A DNA stretch of 64,000 nt, taken from positions 62,001-126,000 of the forward strand of contig CAXXWF010000001.1 of the NCBI GenBank assembly GCA_963665865.2, given 5' to 3'. How positions within the stretch are numbered: position 1 is the first letter of the stretch; each line of letters begins with the position of its first letter. A program made the position numbers and the translations under genes. This stretch comes from PHAA01 sp963665865 (GTDB lineage Bacteria; Bacillota; Syntrophomonadia; Syntrophomonadales; Syntrophomonadaceae). The notes beneath the pieces are model-generated. The model worked only from the letters and a program-made list of their open reading frames with translations, did no database searches and was not told the origin of the DNA. Positions 27,067-36,092 of this stretch are shown here, piece by piece.

Positions 27067-28659
27067 ATTGGGGATTTAACACGGGACGTTATAATATATG
27101 ATACTACCCTGCGGGATGGTTCTCAGGGGGAGGGCATATCTTTTTCAGTTGATGACAAAATAAAGATAGCCAAAAAGCTGGACTATCTGGGGGTAGCCTA
27201 TATAGAAGGCGGTTGGCCGGGCAGTAATCCCAAGGACTTGGATTTCTTTCACCAAATGAAGGACTATGAGTTAAAACATGCCCGCCTGACCGCTTTTAGT
27301 TCCACTCGTAAACCTGGAGTTGCGGTCAAACAGGACAATAATATCACCTCCCTGCTGGCAGCGGAGGTGGACGTAGCAGCTATATTCGGCAAAGCCTGGG
27401 ATTTTCATGTCTTGCGAGCTCTGGAAACCAGTCTGGAGGAGAATCTCCATATGGTGCGGGAGACAGTTGCCTATCTCAAGGACCGGGGCCTGGAAGTTTT
27501 CTTTGATGCCGAACATTTTTTTGACGGTTACAAGCATAATCCTGATTATGCTCTGGAGGTTCTGGCAACTGCAGCTACAGCCGGAGCGGACTGTCTGATT
27601 CTCTGCGATACCAACGGGGGAACCATGCCTTGGGAATTGGGTCATATTATTAGCACGGTACAAAAAGATATAAGGACTCCATTGGGCATTCATGCGCATA
27701 ATGACGCTGGGTGTGCAGTAGCCAACTCTTTGCTAGCCTTACAGCAGGGATTTGTTCAGGTACAGGGTACGATCAATAATTACGGAGAACGATGTGGCAA
27801 TGCTGATCTATGTTCAGTCATCCCCAATTTGGAACTAAAAATGGGTAAGCGGTGCCTGCCATCTGGCAATCTTAAGCATCTGACCGAGGTTTCCCATTAC
27901 GTCAATGAAATAGCCAATATGCCCAGTCCTAATAACCAGCCATTTGTTGGTTATGGAGCATTTGCTCACAAAGGAGGCATTCATGTAAGTGCACTCCTCA
28001 AAGATTCACTAACTTATGAACACATTGACCCTGACGATGTTGGCAATCACCGCCGGGTGCTGGTATCTGAATTATCAGGTATTTCCAATCTGCTTTACAA
28101 AACCAAAGAACTAAATCTGGATGTAAACAGCTATGATGCTGAAACCCGGAAAGTAATCAGGCAGATTAAGGAACTGGAGAGTCAGGGCTTTCAATTTGAA
28201 GGAGCCGATGCTTCCCTGGAATTGCTGCTGCGCAAAGCCTTCGGGCAGTTTGAGGACTTTTTCCAGCTTAATAATTTAAAAATAATTTTAGAAAAACGTG
28301 AGGATAATGATATTATCTCTGAAGCGGTAATCAAGGTAACGGTTGGTGACCAAACGTACCACACCGCTGCCGAAGGGGATGGCCCAGTCAATGCTCTGGA
28401 TAATTCACTGCGTAAAGCTCTGACGGAGGTGTATCCGGAAATAAACGAGATGCATCTTAGCGACTACAAGGTGCGTGTATTGGACGGCAACCTGGGTACA
28501 GCCGCCAAAGTTAGGGTATTGGTGGAGTCATCCAACGAGACTGAAAAATGGAGCACAGTAGGTGTTTCTGAAAACATTATCGAAGCTTCCTGGCAGGCGA
28601 TCGTAGATAGTATTAATTATATTTTAATGAAAAAACGACTGAAACAGGACGAGTCATAG
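27067..28659 (+). CDS. cimA: (R)-citramalate synthase, apparent ATT start
   Basis: CimA (530 residues) condenses pyruvate with acetyl-CoA to citramalate, which LeuCD and LeuB convert to 2-oxobutyrate for isoleucine. The HMGL-like barrel begins DVIIYDTTLRDGSQGEG and continues with FFDAEHFFDGYK and HAHNDAGCAVANS; a LeuA-type C-terminal domain starts near residue 400. The TIGR00977 type, with its WPGSNPKD segment, fits better than LeuA. AGGAGGG lies at 27054-27060, but the frame has no ATG, GTG or TTG after it: the codon at the right distance is ATT (27067). The only standard start, TTG 27049, precedes the binding site and has none of its own. Confidence 0.92.
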   Translation: MGDLTRDVIIYDTTLRDGSQGEGISFSVDDKIKIAKKLDYLGVAYIEGGWPGSNPKDLDFFHQMKDYELKHARLTAFSSTRKPGVAVKQDNNITSLLAAEVDVAAIFGKAWDFHVLRALETSLEENLHMVRETVAYLKDRGLEVFFDAEHFFDGYKHNPDYALEVLATAATAGADCLILCDTNGGTMPWELGHIISTVQKDIRTPLGIHAHNDAGCAVANSLLALQQGFVQVQGTINNYGERCGNADLCSVIPNLELKMGKRCLPSGNLKHLTEVSHYVNEIANMPSPNNQPFVGYGAFAHKGGIHVSALLKDSLTYEHIDPDDVGNHRRVLVSELSGISNLLYKTKELNLDVNSYDAETRKVIRQIKELESQGFQFEGADASLELLLRKAFGQFEDFFQLNNLKIILEKREDNDIISEAVIKVTVGDQTYHTAAEGDGPVNALDNSLRKALTEVYPEINEMHLSDYKVRVLDGNLGTAAKVRVLVESSNETEKWSTVGVSENIIEASWQAIVDSINYILMKKRLKQDES

Positions 28660-28687
28660 CCAAGATAACCTAATTAAACAACTAGAA

Positions 28688-28731
28688 AAGTCACTGGTTC
28701 TGCGTATAGGCAAGACCAGTGACTTATTTTT
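28688..28731 (+). terminator. Terminator of the branched-chain amino acid operon
   Basis: Perfect 11-base arms AAGTCACTGGT/ACCAGTGACTT enclose a 16-base loop and are followed by ATTTTTAT. It lies 28 bases after cimA and also faces the end of the minus-strand gene at 28745. Confidence 0.9.
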
Positions 28732-28744
28732 ATCGGGGGATGGT

Positions 28745-29329
28745 TTAGTAGACCTTCTTCAAACCTACTGCCAAGGCCGTAAGGGAGATGCTGTTCACAG
28801 CGACAAAGTCAATGTTGGAACACTGCTCTGCGACGATTTCGACAATATAACGGCAGCAATCCGGACAGTCTTCACATTCGCACCAGCTAAAACAGAAGGA
28901 ACCAGTCTCTTGAACAAAGTCACCAATAAGCTCAATGCCCTCATCTTCGCGTTGGATCTTTTCAAATGCCCAGGTGCCCAGCGGGATAGGGCTTCCACAG
29001 CAAACCTTGCTTAATTTAAAGACCAGACGCAAGAAATAGTTATCGCTATCTAGGGTTTTAAATGAGATGAGCGAGGAAAAGTCGATTTTGATCGTAGGAT
29101 CAATTAACTGCCTAGTATCCAGGGCCACAGTTGCCAGTACGGTCGGATACCATCCAGCACCATCAAGAATAGGACCATTGCAGCTTAACGGGGTTGAACC
29201 AACACTGGTGCCGCATCTTAAAATGGTTGCGGTCTGGTGTTTGGGATGAGGATGAGGTTTACGATCTTCGCGTTCCGGCTCAGGGTCTGCATATCGATAG
29301 GGATCTCTGTTGTTCATGTTACATTTCAT
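28745..29329 (-). CDS. DUF4489-like protein of unknown function
   Basis: This 194-residue protein has a hydrophilic, proline- and histidine-rich start followed by a beta-rich domain beginning ATILRCGTSVGSTPL, which matches my memory of the DUF4489 family of Clostridia. Nine cysteines are concentrated in the C-terminal half (KVCCGS, FSWCECEDCPDCCRY), so metal binding or disulphide cross-linking is likely. I chose ATG 29329 because AAGGAGGT lies eight bases ahead; a longer frame to 29368 would include that site. No signal peptide is visible; related proteins may be spore or surface components, but this is not established. Confidence 0.7.
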   Translation of the reverse strand: MKCNMNNRDPYRYADPEPEREDRKPHPHPKHQTATILRCGTSVGSTPLSCNGPILDGAGWYPTVLATVALDTRQLIDPTIKIDFSSLISFKTLDSDNYFLRLVFKLSKVCCGSPIPLGTWAFEKIQREDEGIELIGDFVQETGSFCFSWCECEDCPDCCRYIVEIVAEQCSNIDFVAVNSISLTALAVGLKKVY

Positions 29330-29592
29330 ATCGGAGGACCTCCTTAACTTTATATTTGGACTCATCAAGGCAAAAACTGACTACCTTGCCAAGTACTAAT
29401 TTAACTTATTCAAAGCCCTATATATTGGTTACACTGGAAAACTATAAAGTGGATGTACCGTTAGCGGGCAATAAATAGATTGGTAGTATTTCTGAGCGTG
29501 GACAAGTAAAAAAGATGGCTTTCATGTTATAATAATAGCGTTCTAATAATTAACAATATTTAGGCGATAAGTTTATGTTAGGGGATGAAATA

Positions 29593-30615
29593 TTGAAAGC
29601 AATGATTATGGCAGCAGGGGTTGGTTCAAGACTAATGCCCATGACGATAGATATACCCAAGCCAATGATTCCCATGGCTAACCGGCCGCTGATGGCTGAT
29701 ACGGTTCAACTCTTACGGGACCATAGCTTCACCAACATAATAGCCAACCTGCATTATCATGCTGACTCTATCAGCAGCTATTTTGGTGATGGTCAAGCCG
29801 ATGGAGTGTCTCTGGAATATTCACGGGAAGAAGAACTGCTGGGTACGGCCGGCGGTGTGAAGCGGTGTGAGTGGTTCCTGGATGACTGTTTTATTATCGT
29901 AAGCGGGGATGCTCTAACCGATATGAATCTTACAGCGCTGGTACGAGCCCATAAGCGACATGGGGCACTGGCGACCATTGCCTTAAAAGAGGTTCAAGAT
30001 GTTGAGAATTTTGGCGTGGTCATTACCGATGAAAAAGGACTGATAAAGAGCTTTCAAGAAAAGCCCAGTGCTCAGGAAGCCTTAAGCAGAGTAGCTAACA
30101 CCGGTATTTACGTATTCGAACCGGAAATTTTTCAATACATTCCTGCCGGTCAATTCTACGATTTTGGGAAGCAGGTTTTCCCCCAACTTGTGGAAATAGG
30201 TGCACCTTTTTATGGCGTAATTGTAGAAGATTACTGGTGTGATGTGGGTAATATTGCTACTTACCGTCAGGCTCATGCGGACATTCTGGAAGGGAAAGTT
30301 CGGGTTAATATGGAGGGGAATCTGACTGTTTTGGAAAGTCGGAATCGGGTTTTGCTAGGGGCAGGAGTACAGGTAGGAGAAAATATTAGTTTTAAGGGCA
30401 ATGTAGTAATTGGGGCGGGTTGCCGAATAGGCGATAATGTCACTATAGGTGATTCCGTGATATGGAACGATACGGTTATCGATGACAATGTCATTATCCA
30501 GGAGGCGGTGATCGGTGCTCGATGTAAAGTCAGTGACGGATCCTTCATTCCTGCCGGTTCAGTCATAGCTAGCGGGACTTCCGAGTCCGTGCATAGGTCT
30601 GATACCCAAGAGTAA
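29593..30615 (+). CDS. Sugar-phosphate nucleotidyltransferase with hexapeptide repeats
   Basis: This 340-residue enzyme joins the NTP_transferase fold to a left-handed beta helix. The N-terminal signature MAAGVGSRLMPMTIDIPKPM binds the nucleotide triphosphate, VSGDALTDMNL contains the metal-binding Asp, and EDYWCDVGN closes the sugar site; residues from about 250 are hexapeptide repeats (VVIGAGCRIGDNVTIGDSV). Mannose-1-phosphate guanylyltransferases and glucose-1-phosphate thymidylyl- or uridylyltransferases share this layout, and I cannot tell which sugar is used. The start is probably TTG 29593 behind AGGGGATG; a longer ATG start at 29575 is possible. The neighbours do not form a sugar pathway. 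Confidence 0.88.
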   Translation: MKAMIMAAGVGSRLMPMTIDIPKPMIPMANRPLMADTVQLLRDHSFTNIIANLHYHADSISSYFGDGQADGVSLEYSREEELLGTAGGVKRCEWFLDDCFIIVSGDALTDMNLTALVRAHKRHGALATIALKEVQDVENFGVVITDEKGLIKSFQEKPSAQEALSRVANTGIYVFEPEIFQYIPAGQFYDFGKQVFPQLVEIGAPFYGVIVEDYWCDVGNIATYRQAHADILEGKVRVNMEGNLTVLESRNRVLLGAGVQVGENISFKGNVVIGAGCRIGDNVTIGDSVIWNDTVIDDNVIIQEAVIGARCKVSDGSFIPAGSVIASGTSESVHRSDTQE

Positions 30616-30688
30616 CGGTGATTGCTATTGATAACGTGTATCTCTAAATATGTAATAAGTTCTATTTAGTGGATAGAATAGCTGGCAC

Positions 30689-30734
30689 AAAAAAGGAGCA
30701 GTTTTGGTAGCAACCAAATTTCTACTCCTTTTAA
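30689..30734. terminator. Bidirectional terminator between convergent genes
   Basis: Arms AAAAAAGGAG/CTCCTTTT enclose a smaller hairpin TTTGGT/ACCAAA, with A and T tracts at the outer edges on both strands. It lies between the nucleotidyltransferase gene and the minus-strand gene at 30778. Confidence 0.8.
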
Positions 30735-30777
30735 TAATTATTATTATTGAACAATAAAGTATTTAAGATTGTTGCGT

Positions 30778-31383
30778 CTATTGAGCTGACGGATTTAATA
30801 GGTCGGCGAAGTTCTGATCGAGAATATTTATATCCAAAGCTTTAATTTGGTCCAGGACCGAAGCATCAACCGGAGACATGTTAAATATCCTGAATTGACC
30901 TTTCTCCAAGATAAGGATGGCAGCCTCCATGCTGGTTGCTTTACCGCCTTCCATAAAGCTATAGACAACGATAGCACTTTCTTTGCCCACTTTGGTGTAA
31001 TCTTTCATAACACTTATAGTTACACCTGCCGGTATCTGGTTATCTTTCTCGATATCAGCGATAGCTACGGCGACTTCCTTCTCTATTGTAGCTCTATTGG
31101 CCAGAAGTTCGGCAGGTGTCATACTAGCATAGTTATCAGATAAAAGGCGCACTGACCAGAAGACGCTTAGATTCTGGGCTACAGTATTGAAATCACGGTT
31201 GAAATAAGCCTGATAGAAATTTTTAACGGTCTTTTCCGGTGCGGGTGTATCTCCGTAAGCCGCAAACCAGTATAAACCTGCAAAACATATCAGAATAATC
31301 GCAAATAATGCACGGGGAACCCTTCGTTTAGAATTTTTATCAACATCTGACCGGGGAGTGGTTTCATGAGAGGACTTATCCAA
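30778..31383 (-). CDS. Membrane-anchored NTF2-like protein
   Basis: This 201-residue protein has a cytoplasmic basic start, one membrane helix (about 25-44, ALFAIILICFAGLYWFA) and an external domain whose first part, TVKNFYQAYFNRDFNTVAQNL, is typical of NTF2-like or DUF4878 folds. The function is unknown. The start is TTG 31383, nine bases after GGAGGT; the ATG nearer the binding site opens a frame of only four codons. It is divergent from the flavoprotein gene at 31551. Confidence 0.7.
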   Translation of the reverse strand: MDKSSHETTPRSDVDKNSKRRVPRALFAIILICFAGLYWFAAYGDTPAPEKTVKNFYQAYFNRDFNTVAQNLSVFWSVRLLSDNYASMTPAELLANRATIEKEVAVAIADIEKDNQIPAGVTISVMKDYTKVGKESAIVVYSFMEGGKATSMEAAILILEKGQFRIFNMSPVDASVLDQIKALDINILDQNFADLLNPSAQ

Positions 31384-31550
31384 TTTTCATATACCTCCGT
31401 TTCCTAATACAATACAATTAATATAAAACATATTTTACTCCATTTAATCACTATTAACAATCAAATGGGGTAGGATGTTAGTATTATGTTAGAAGAAGGT
31501 ACGCAAGCATCAAAGTCGGCAAATAATAGGCTTGATCAGGAGGACGTTAA

Positions 31551-32798
31551 ATGAAGAAGGTTATAATAATCGGCGCTGGACCAGCGGGGATGATGGCAGC
31601 AGCTACGGCTGCTTCTGCCGGAGCAGCCGTCATTTTAGTGGAGAAGAAAGAAAAAGTTGGCCGAAAACTTAGCATTACCGGCAAAGGTAGATGCAATCTG
31701 ACATCGGCTGTAGATAAAGATGGTCTGATAAAAGGATTTCCTGGCAATGGAAGGTTTCTATATAGTTCATTTCATGAGTTTTCCAACCTGGACCTGATAG
31801 ACTTTTTTGAACAACGTGGTTTAAAAACCAAAGTGGAAAGAGGAAACCGGGTGTTTCCAGAATCGGATAAGGCGGAAGATGTTGTCAAGGTTCTTTATAA
31901 AACCATACTGGAAGCTGGCATCAAAATAATGACCGCTTGCCCGGTCCATAAAATTATCATTGAATCTGGTCGGACTAAAGGGGTTGACTGCAAGGCGGGC
32001 AAACTAAGCGCTGATGCCGTGATTATAGCTACCGGGGGATTGTCCTACCCGGGGACTGGTTCGACTGGCGACGGATACCAATGGGCAGCTGCTGCCGGAC
32101 ATAAAATTGTGGATCCGCGTCCCGGTCTGGTTCCTTTATTGGCTCGGGAGGAATGGGTAAAAGAATTACAGGGACTCAGCCTTAAAAATACACGGGCGGT
32201 GGCCTATGAAGACAGCGGCAAGAAGATAAACGAGGATTGCGGGGAACTCTTGTTTACTCATTTCGGTTTGTCAGGTCCGATTATTCTTTCTATGAGCCGT
32301 GACATTGGGGAATACTTGCATCTTCACCATAAACCGGTTCAAATCGAATTGGATCTTAAACCGGCTCTGAGTGAAGAGAAGCTTGACGAACGTTTGCAAA
32401 GAGATCTGGATAAGTATTCCCGTAAAATGTTTAAAAATGCCTTAGACGACCTGCTGCCTGCGAAAATGATCCCGGTTATGGTACGATTAAGCGGGATTGA
32501 GGCAGGTAAATTCTGTAATCAAATAATACGCAGTGAAAGGCTTAAGCTGGTAAACCTCTTGAAACATTTGCCGTTGACAATTTATGGTACCAGGCCTATT
32601 GCAGAGGCGATCGTTACCGCTGGCGGCGTAGATGTCAAAGAGGTCGATCCCAAAACCATGCAATCCAAACTAGTGCCAGGCCTGTTTTTTGCTGGTGAGG
32701 TGCTGGATGTAGATGGATATACCGGGGGTTATAATTTGCAAGCGTCTTTCTCTACCGGCTATGTAGCTGGAAAGTGTGCCGCGGCTTCTACCCGTTGA
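31551..32798 (+). CDS. HI0933-family FAD-dependent oxidoreductase
   Basis: This 415-residue flavoprotein belongs to the HI0933/YhiN group, to which the bile-acid enzyme BaiN also belongs. The FAD motif is GAGPAGMMAAATAASAG (residues 8-24), followed by EKKEKVGRKLSITGKGRCN, the group signature with GKGRCN, and the second FAD contact GLFFAGEVLDVDGYTGGYN near residue 378. The physiological substrate is not known. The ATG has CAGGAGGACG ahead. The MoxR gene begins 74 bases later and may be in the same transcript. Confidence 0.92.
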   Translation: MKKVIIIGAGPAGMMAAATAASAGAAVILVEKKEKVGRKLSITGKGRCNLTSAVDKDGLIKGFPGNGRFLYSSFHEFSNLDLIDFFEQRGLKTKVERGNRVFPESDKAEDVVKVLYKTILEAGIKIMTACPVHKIIIESGRTKGVDCKAGKLSADAVIIATGGLSYPGTGSTGDGYQWAAAAGHKIVDPRPGLVPLLAREEWVKELQGLSLKNTRAVAYEDSGKKINEDCGELLFTHFGLSGPIILSMSRDIGEYLHLHHKPVQIELDLKPALSEEKLDERLQRDLDKYSRKMFKNALDDLLPAKMIPVMVRLSGIEAGKFCNQIIRSERLKLVNLLKHLPLTIYGTRPIAEAIVTAGGVDVKEVDPKTMQSKLVPGLFFAGEVLDVDGYTGGYNLQASFSTGYVAGKCAAASTR

Positions 32799-32872
32799 CG
32801 GTCTACCCCATTTCTGATACTATTCAACTTGATTATGGAAATTTTTATTTTAGAACAGGAGGAAATGTTGAA

Positions 32873-33742
32873 ATGACCTTGAAAATGAGCCAGTATCAGG
32901 GTTCATCCGATTATATTGTAAGTGATGAATTAAGAAACAGTGTGAACATAGCCATCGCGCTCAGCAAGCCGCTTTTGATCAAAGGGGAACCTGGCACCGG
33001 CAAAACCATGCTAGCTCAAAGTATAGCGCAGGCTCTCAATAAGACGTTGTTTATTTGGAATATTAAATCAACCACCAAAGCCCAGGAAGGACTATACGTC
33101 TATGATACGGTACAGAGACTTTATGATAGTCAATTTAAGGATCACGATGTAGCCAACATCAAACAATATATAAAGGCAGGCAAACTGGGTGAAGCATTCC
33201 TGAGCAACGAACAGGTTGTCCTGCTGATCGATGAGGTCGACAAAGCTGACCTTGAGTTTCCTAATGATCTGCTCTGGGAACTTGACCAAATGAGTTATTA
33301 TATTCCGGAGACCCGGGAAACGATAGAAGCTAAAACCAGACCCATTGTTATTATCACCAGCAATGCCGAGAAAGAGCTGCCAGATGCCTTTTTGCGGAGA
33401 TGCATCTTTCATTATATTGCTTTTCCCGACCCGGAAGAAATGGGGAAAATCATTAAGGTTCATCATCCCAATCTAGATAAGCATTTGCTGGAGCAGGCTA
33501 TGGAAACCTTTTATATGCTGCGGAATATTCCTAATATACAGAAAAGGCCCAGCACCAGTGAATTAATTGACTGGCTGCAAGCCTTGGTGGTGGGAGGAAT
33601 AAGTCCGGGCAAAATCAAGCAGGATATACCATTCCTCGGTGTTTTATTGAAGAAGAACGAGGATTTGGACAGTCTCTTAAATGGGCTGCAAAGTAAGACT
33701 CAGAACAAGGCTACTCCCCGCAGCAACTACTGGAATCGTTAG
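32873..33742 (+). CDS. MoxR-type AAA+ ATPase
   Basis: This 289-residue ATPase has Walker A GEPGTGKTML (about 39-48), Walker B VVLLIDEVDKAD, sensor 1 in PIVIITSNAEKELPDAF and the arginine finger region FLRRCIFHYI. MoxR proteins act as chaperones that insert metals or activate a partner complex and are typically encoded with a VWA protein, as here. I chose ATG 32873 because AGGAGG lies nine bases ahead; the frame extends to 32774 within the previous gene. The VWA partner starts 11 bases after its stop. Confidence 0.9.
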   Translation: MTLKMSQYQGSSDYIVSDELRNSVNIAIALSKPLLIKGEPGTGKTMLAQSIAQALNKTLFIWNIKSTTKAQEGLYVYDTVQRLYDSQFKDHDVANIKQYIKAGKLGEAFLSNEQVVLLIDEVDKADLEFPNDLLWELDQMSYYIPETRETIEAKTRPIVIITSNAEKELPDAFLRRCIFHYIAFPDPEEMGKIIKVHHPNLDKHLLEQAMETFYMLRNIPNIQKRPSTSELIDWLQALVVGGISPGKIKQDIPFLGVLLKKNEDLDSLLNGLQSKTQNKATPRSNYWNR

Positions 33743-33753
33743 GAGCGAAGAGT

Positions 33754-34983
33754 TTGTTCACTGACTTCTTTTATTATTTAAGGAATTTTGGAGTCCCGGT
33801 TTCTATGAATGAATGGCAGGATCTAATGGAAGCCCTGGAAAAAGGTTTGGCCGCTTCGAGTTTGACCGGCTTCTATTACCTGAGCCGGGCTCTGCTTGTC
33901 AAAACCGAAGCTCATTATGATAGATTTGACTTAGCTTTCGCCAGCTACTTGGGGGATGTGGAAAGTCCTGAAGGCCTGCCCGATAAAATTTGGGATTGGT
34001 TGAACAAGGAATTACCCACCCGGGAAATAACCGAGGCGATGCGGCAGAACCACTCCCAGCTTGACATCGAGGAAATGAAACGGATGCTGGCTGAGAGATT
34101 GGCAGAACAGAACGAGGAACATCATGGGGGCAATCGCTGGGTTGGCACGGGAGGAACCTCCCCTTTTGGACATTCGGGCTATCATCCCGGAGGAATACGA
34201 ATTGGCGGTAATACCAGAAATCTGTCCGCGGTTAAGGTAGCTGGTATGAGGCGCTTTCAGGAGTTTCGAACCGACGAGACGCTGGGTGTTCGGCAGTTCC
34301 AACTTGCCTTGCGTAAACTTAGGCAGTTTACCACCCGTCTGGAGGGAGTCAGAGAAGAACTGGACTTGGACGGCACGGTCGATAAGACGTGCCAAAATGC
34401 AGGCCGTTTGGAATTGGTCTGGGCACGCCCCCGGGTGAACAGCATGAAGGTGCTCCTGCTAATGGATGCCGGAGGTTCCATGCTGACATACAGCCGCCTC
34501 TGTAATCAATTGTTTACCGCGGTTAATAAATCCAACCACTTCAAGGACTTAAAAGTGTTCTATTTTCATAATTGTATTTATGACTGGCTCTACCATGATT
34601 CCAGCTGCAGTATGAGTGACTATACAGATACAGAACATATCCTCCGCACCTGCGATTCTGATTATCGGGTGATTATTGTAGGTGATGGCAGTATGTCTCC
34701 CTCTGAATTGATGCGGGTGGGAGGTATTATTGATTGGGATTTACACAATGCTGTGCCGGGCATTGAGTGGCTGAAACGTATTCGGAGGCAGTTCGAGTAC
34801 TCAGTATGGCTTAATCCCATACCCGCACACTACTGGGATTGGATGGATGGTGCCTATACTATTAGATCTATTGATCAGGTATTTCCTATGGATGAATTAA
34901 CGGTGGAGGGACTGGAACGTTCCATAGGCAAACTTAAAAGCCGCTCGGTAGTAGGAAAGGGGAATAAAGTTGCAAAACGATAA
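33754..34983 (+). CDS. VWA (CoxE-like) partner of the MoxR ATPase
   Basis: This 409-residue protein has a helical N-terminal region, a glycine-rich linker (HHGGNRWVGTGGTSPFGHSG) near residue 125 and a C-terminal von Willebrand factor A domain. The MIDAS motif reads MDAGGSM in place of the canonical DxSxS, which is common in CoxE-like members. With MoxR it should form an ATP-driven activator for an unidentified client; no obvious client enzyme is nearby. The start is TTG 33754 behind AGGAGCGAAGAG. Its end overlaps the kinase gene by 14 bases. Confidence 0.85.
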   Translation: MFTDFFYYLRNFGVPVSMNEWQDLMEALEKGLAASSLTGFYYLSRALLVKTEAHYDRFDLAFASYLGDVESPEGLPDKIWDWLNKELPTREITEAMRQNHSQLDIEEMKRMLAERLAEQNEEHHGGNRWVGTGGTSPFGHSGYHPGGIRIGGNTRNLSAVKVAGMRRFQEFRTDETLGVRQFQLALRKLRQFTTRLEGVREELDLDGTVDKTCQNAGRLELVWARPRVNSMKVLLLMDAGGSMLTYSRLCNQLFTAVNKSNHFKDLKVFYFHNCIYDWLYHDSSCSMSDYTDTEHILRTCDSDYRVIIVGDGSMSPSELMRVGGIIDWDLHNAVPGIEWLKRIRRQFEYSVWLNPIPAHYWDWMDGAYTIRSIDQVFPMDELTVEGLERSIGKLKSRSVVGKGNKVAKR

Positions 34984-35617
34984 ACAGGTCGAAATTGTGG
35001 TAGATGGGGTAACTGGAGTGGGAAAATCCAGCCTGGTTAAGATTATTTGTGAAGAAATGGGGCTAAAACCATTCAGTGAGATGTTTGAAGATGAGAACCG
35101 TCTCCTGCAAAAATTTTTCCATGATAGGGAAAAATGGGCTTTCTCAATGCAAATGAATTTTCTGACCAACCGTTTTAAACAATACCAGCAGGCTATGAAG
35201 ATAGGCAGAGCGGTCATGGATCGTTCGATCTATTCTGATCGGATATTCGCCTTGATGTATCTCAAACACGGCTATTTAAATCCCGAAGAATATGCAGTCT
35301 ATAACAACCTGTTGCATACTCTGCTGGAGCACGTTACTCCTCCCCAACTTATGATTTATCTGCGGGTCGATACTGATGAAGCAATGCGGCGAATTCATCG
35401 GCGGGGGCGTCCGGATGAGATCGAAGTCGAACGTGATTATTGGGACCTATTGAACCAGTTTTATGAAAAGAATTATCAAGATTTTCGCCTGGGGCAGCTG
35501 CTGGTTCTCAAAGTTGATCACCTGGATTATGTGCACAAACCTGAAGACCGCAGATATATTATGGATGAAATTAGACAAGCTGTTAATAAGGGAGCGCGGT
35601 CGGCTGCAGCCTTTTAG
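34970..35617 (+). CDS. Deoxynucleoside kinase
   Basis: This 215-residue enzyme belongs to the deoxyadenosine/deoxyguanosine/deoxycytidine kinase family (PF01712), which salvages deoxynucleosides. The P-loop GVTGVGKSS is at residues 14-22, the DRS motif (VMDRSIYSDRIF) near residue 82 holds the substrate arginine, and the LID arginines fall in RRIHRRGRPDEIE. The exact base preference cannot be read. The start TTG 34970 overlaps the VWA gene by 14 bases, which suggests coupling to the MoxR/VWA operon even though the functions seem unrelated. Confidence 0.9.
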   Translation: MQNDKQVEIVVDGVTGVGKSSLVKIICEEMGLKPFSEMFEDENRLLQKFFHDREKWAFSMQMNFLTNRFKQYQQAMKIGRAVMDRSIYSDRIFALMYLKHGYLNPEEYAVYNNLLHTLLEHVTPPQLMIYLRVDTDEAMRRIHRRGRPDEIEVERDYWDLLNQFYEKNYQDFRLGQLLVLKVDHLDYVHKPEDRRYIMDEIRQAVNKGARSAAAF

Positions 35618-35656
35618 ATCTATAGCTGCAGGTATTTACAGCAAGGTGGTGCAGCC

Positions 35657-36088
35657 ATGCAAGTGATGCTGGGGATAATGGCGGTTATTATATTCCTGCT
35701 CTATTCTGTTTACTTTATCAAGATAATCAATGGCAGTCATCAAGGATTCGAACTAGAGATACTAAGATCGCTGGCTGAATGGATTATTGTCAAAGGGTCG
35801 TCAACCAAGACTTATATCTGGGCAATGTTCACTGGGTCTTTGCTGGCAGAATTGTTTTATTTTTACCTAACCCTGGTACGCATTCAAAATCCGGTCATTA
35901 TAATCCTGACGGTAATTATAATATTGATTGAAATCTATCACTTTACTTTAATAGCGGTGGGTCTTAAACGCTTCTTCACCGGCAAGTACCTCCTCAGCCA
36001 GATATTTAAGTGGCGGCTGGAAAGAGCCAGCACAATCCTCTTGTTTACTCACTCCTTACTAGTACTAATAGTACTAACCTTCTATTAA
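35657..36088 (+). CDS. Membrane protein of unknown function
   Basis: This 143-residue protein has four probable membrane helices (about residues 4-22, 53-73, 78-100 and 122-142) separated by short loops. I do not recognise a family. The ATG follows AAGGTGGTGCAGCC, 40 bases after the kinase gene, and the operon ends at the hairpin just afterwards. Confidence 0.7.
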   Translation: MQVMLGIMAVIIFLLYSVYFIKIINGSHQGFELEILRSLAEWIIVKGSSTKTYIWAMFTGSLLAELFYFYLTLVRIQNPVIIILTVIIILIEIYHFTLIAVGLKRFFTGKYLLSQIFKWRLERASTILLFTHSLLVLIVLTFY

Positions 36089-36092
36089 ATCT

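Noticed and set aside
29194..29478. A 94-codon plus-strand frame across the start of the DUF4489-like gene
   Set aside because: It overlaps a better-supported minus-strand gene with its own AAGGAGGT site, has no ribosome binding site and shows no recognisable motif; its tail runs through a likely promoter region.
32774..32873. Longer start for the MoxR ATPase reaching into the flavoprotein gene
   Set aside because: The extra residues look like translated non-coding sequence, and AGGAGG is correctly placed for ATG 32873.
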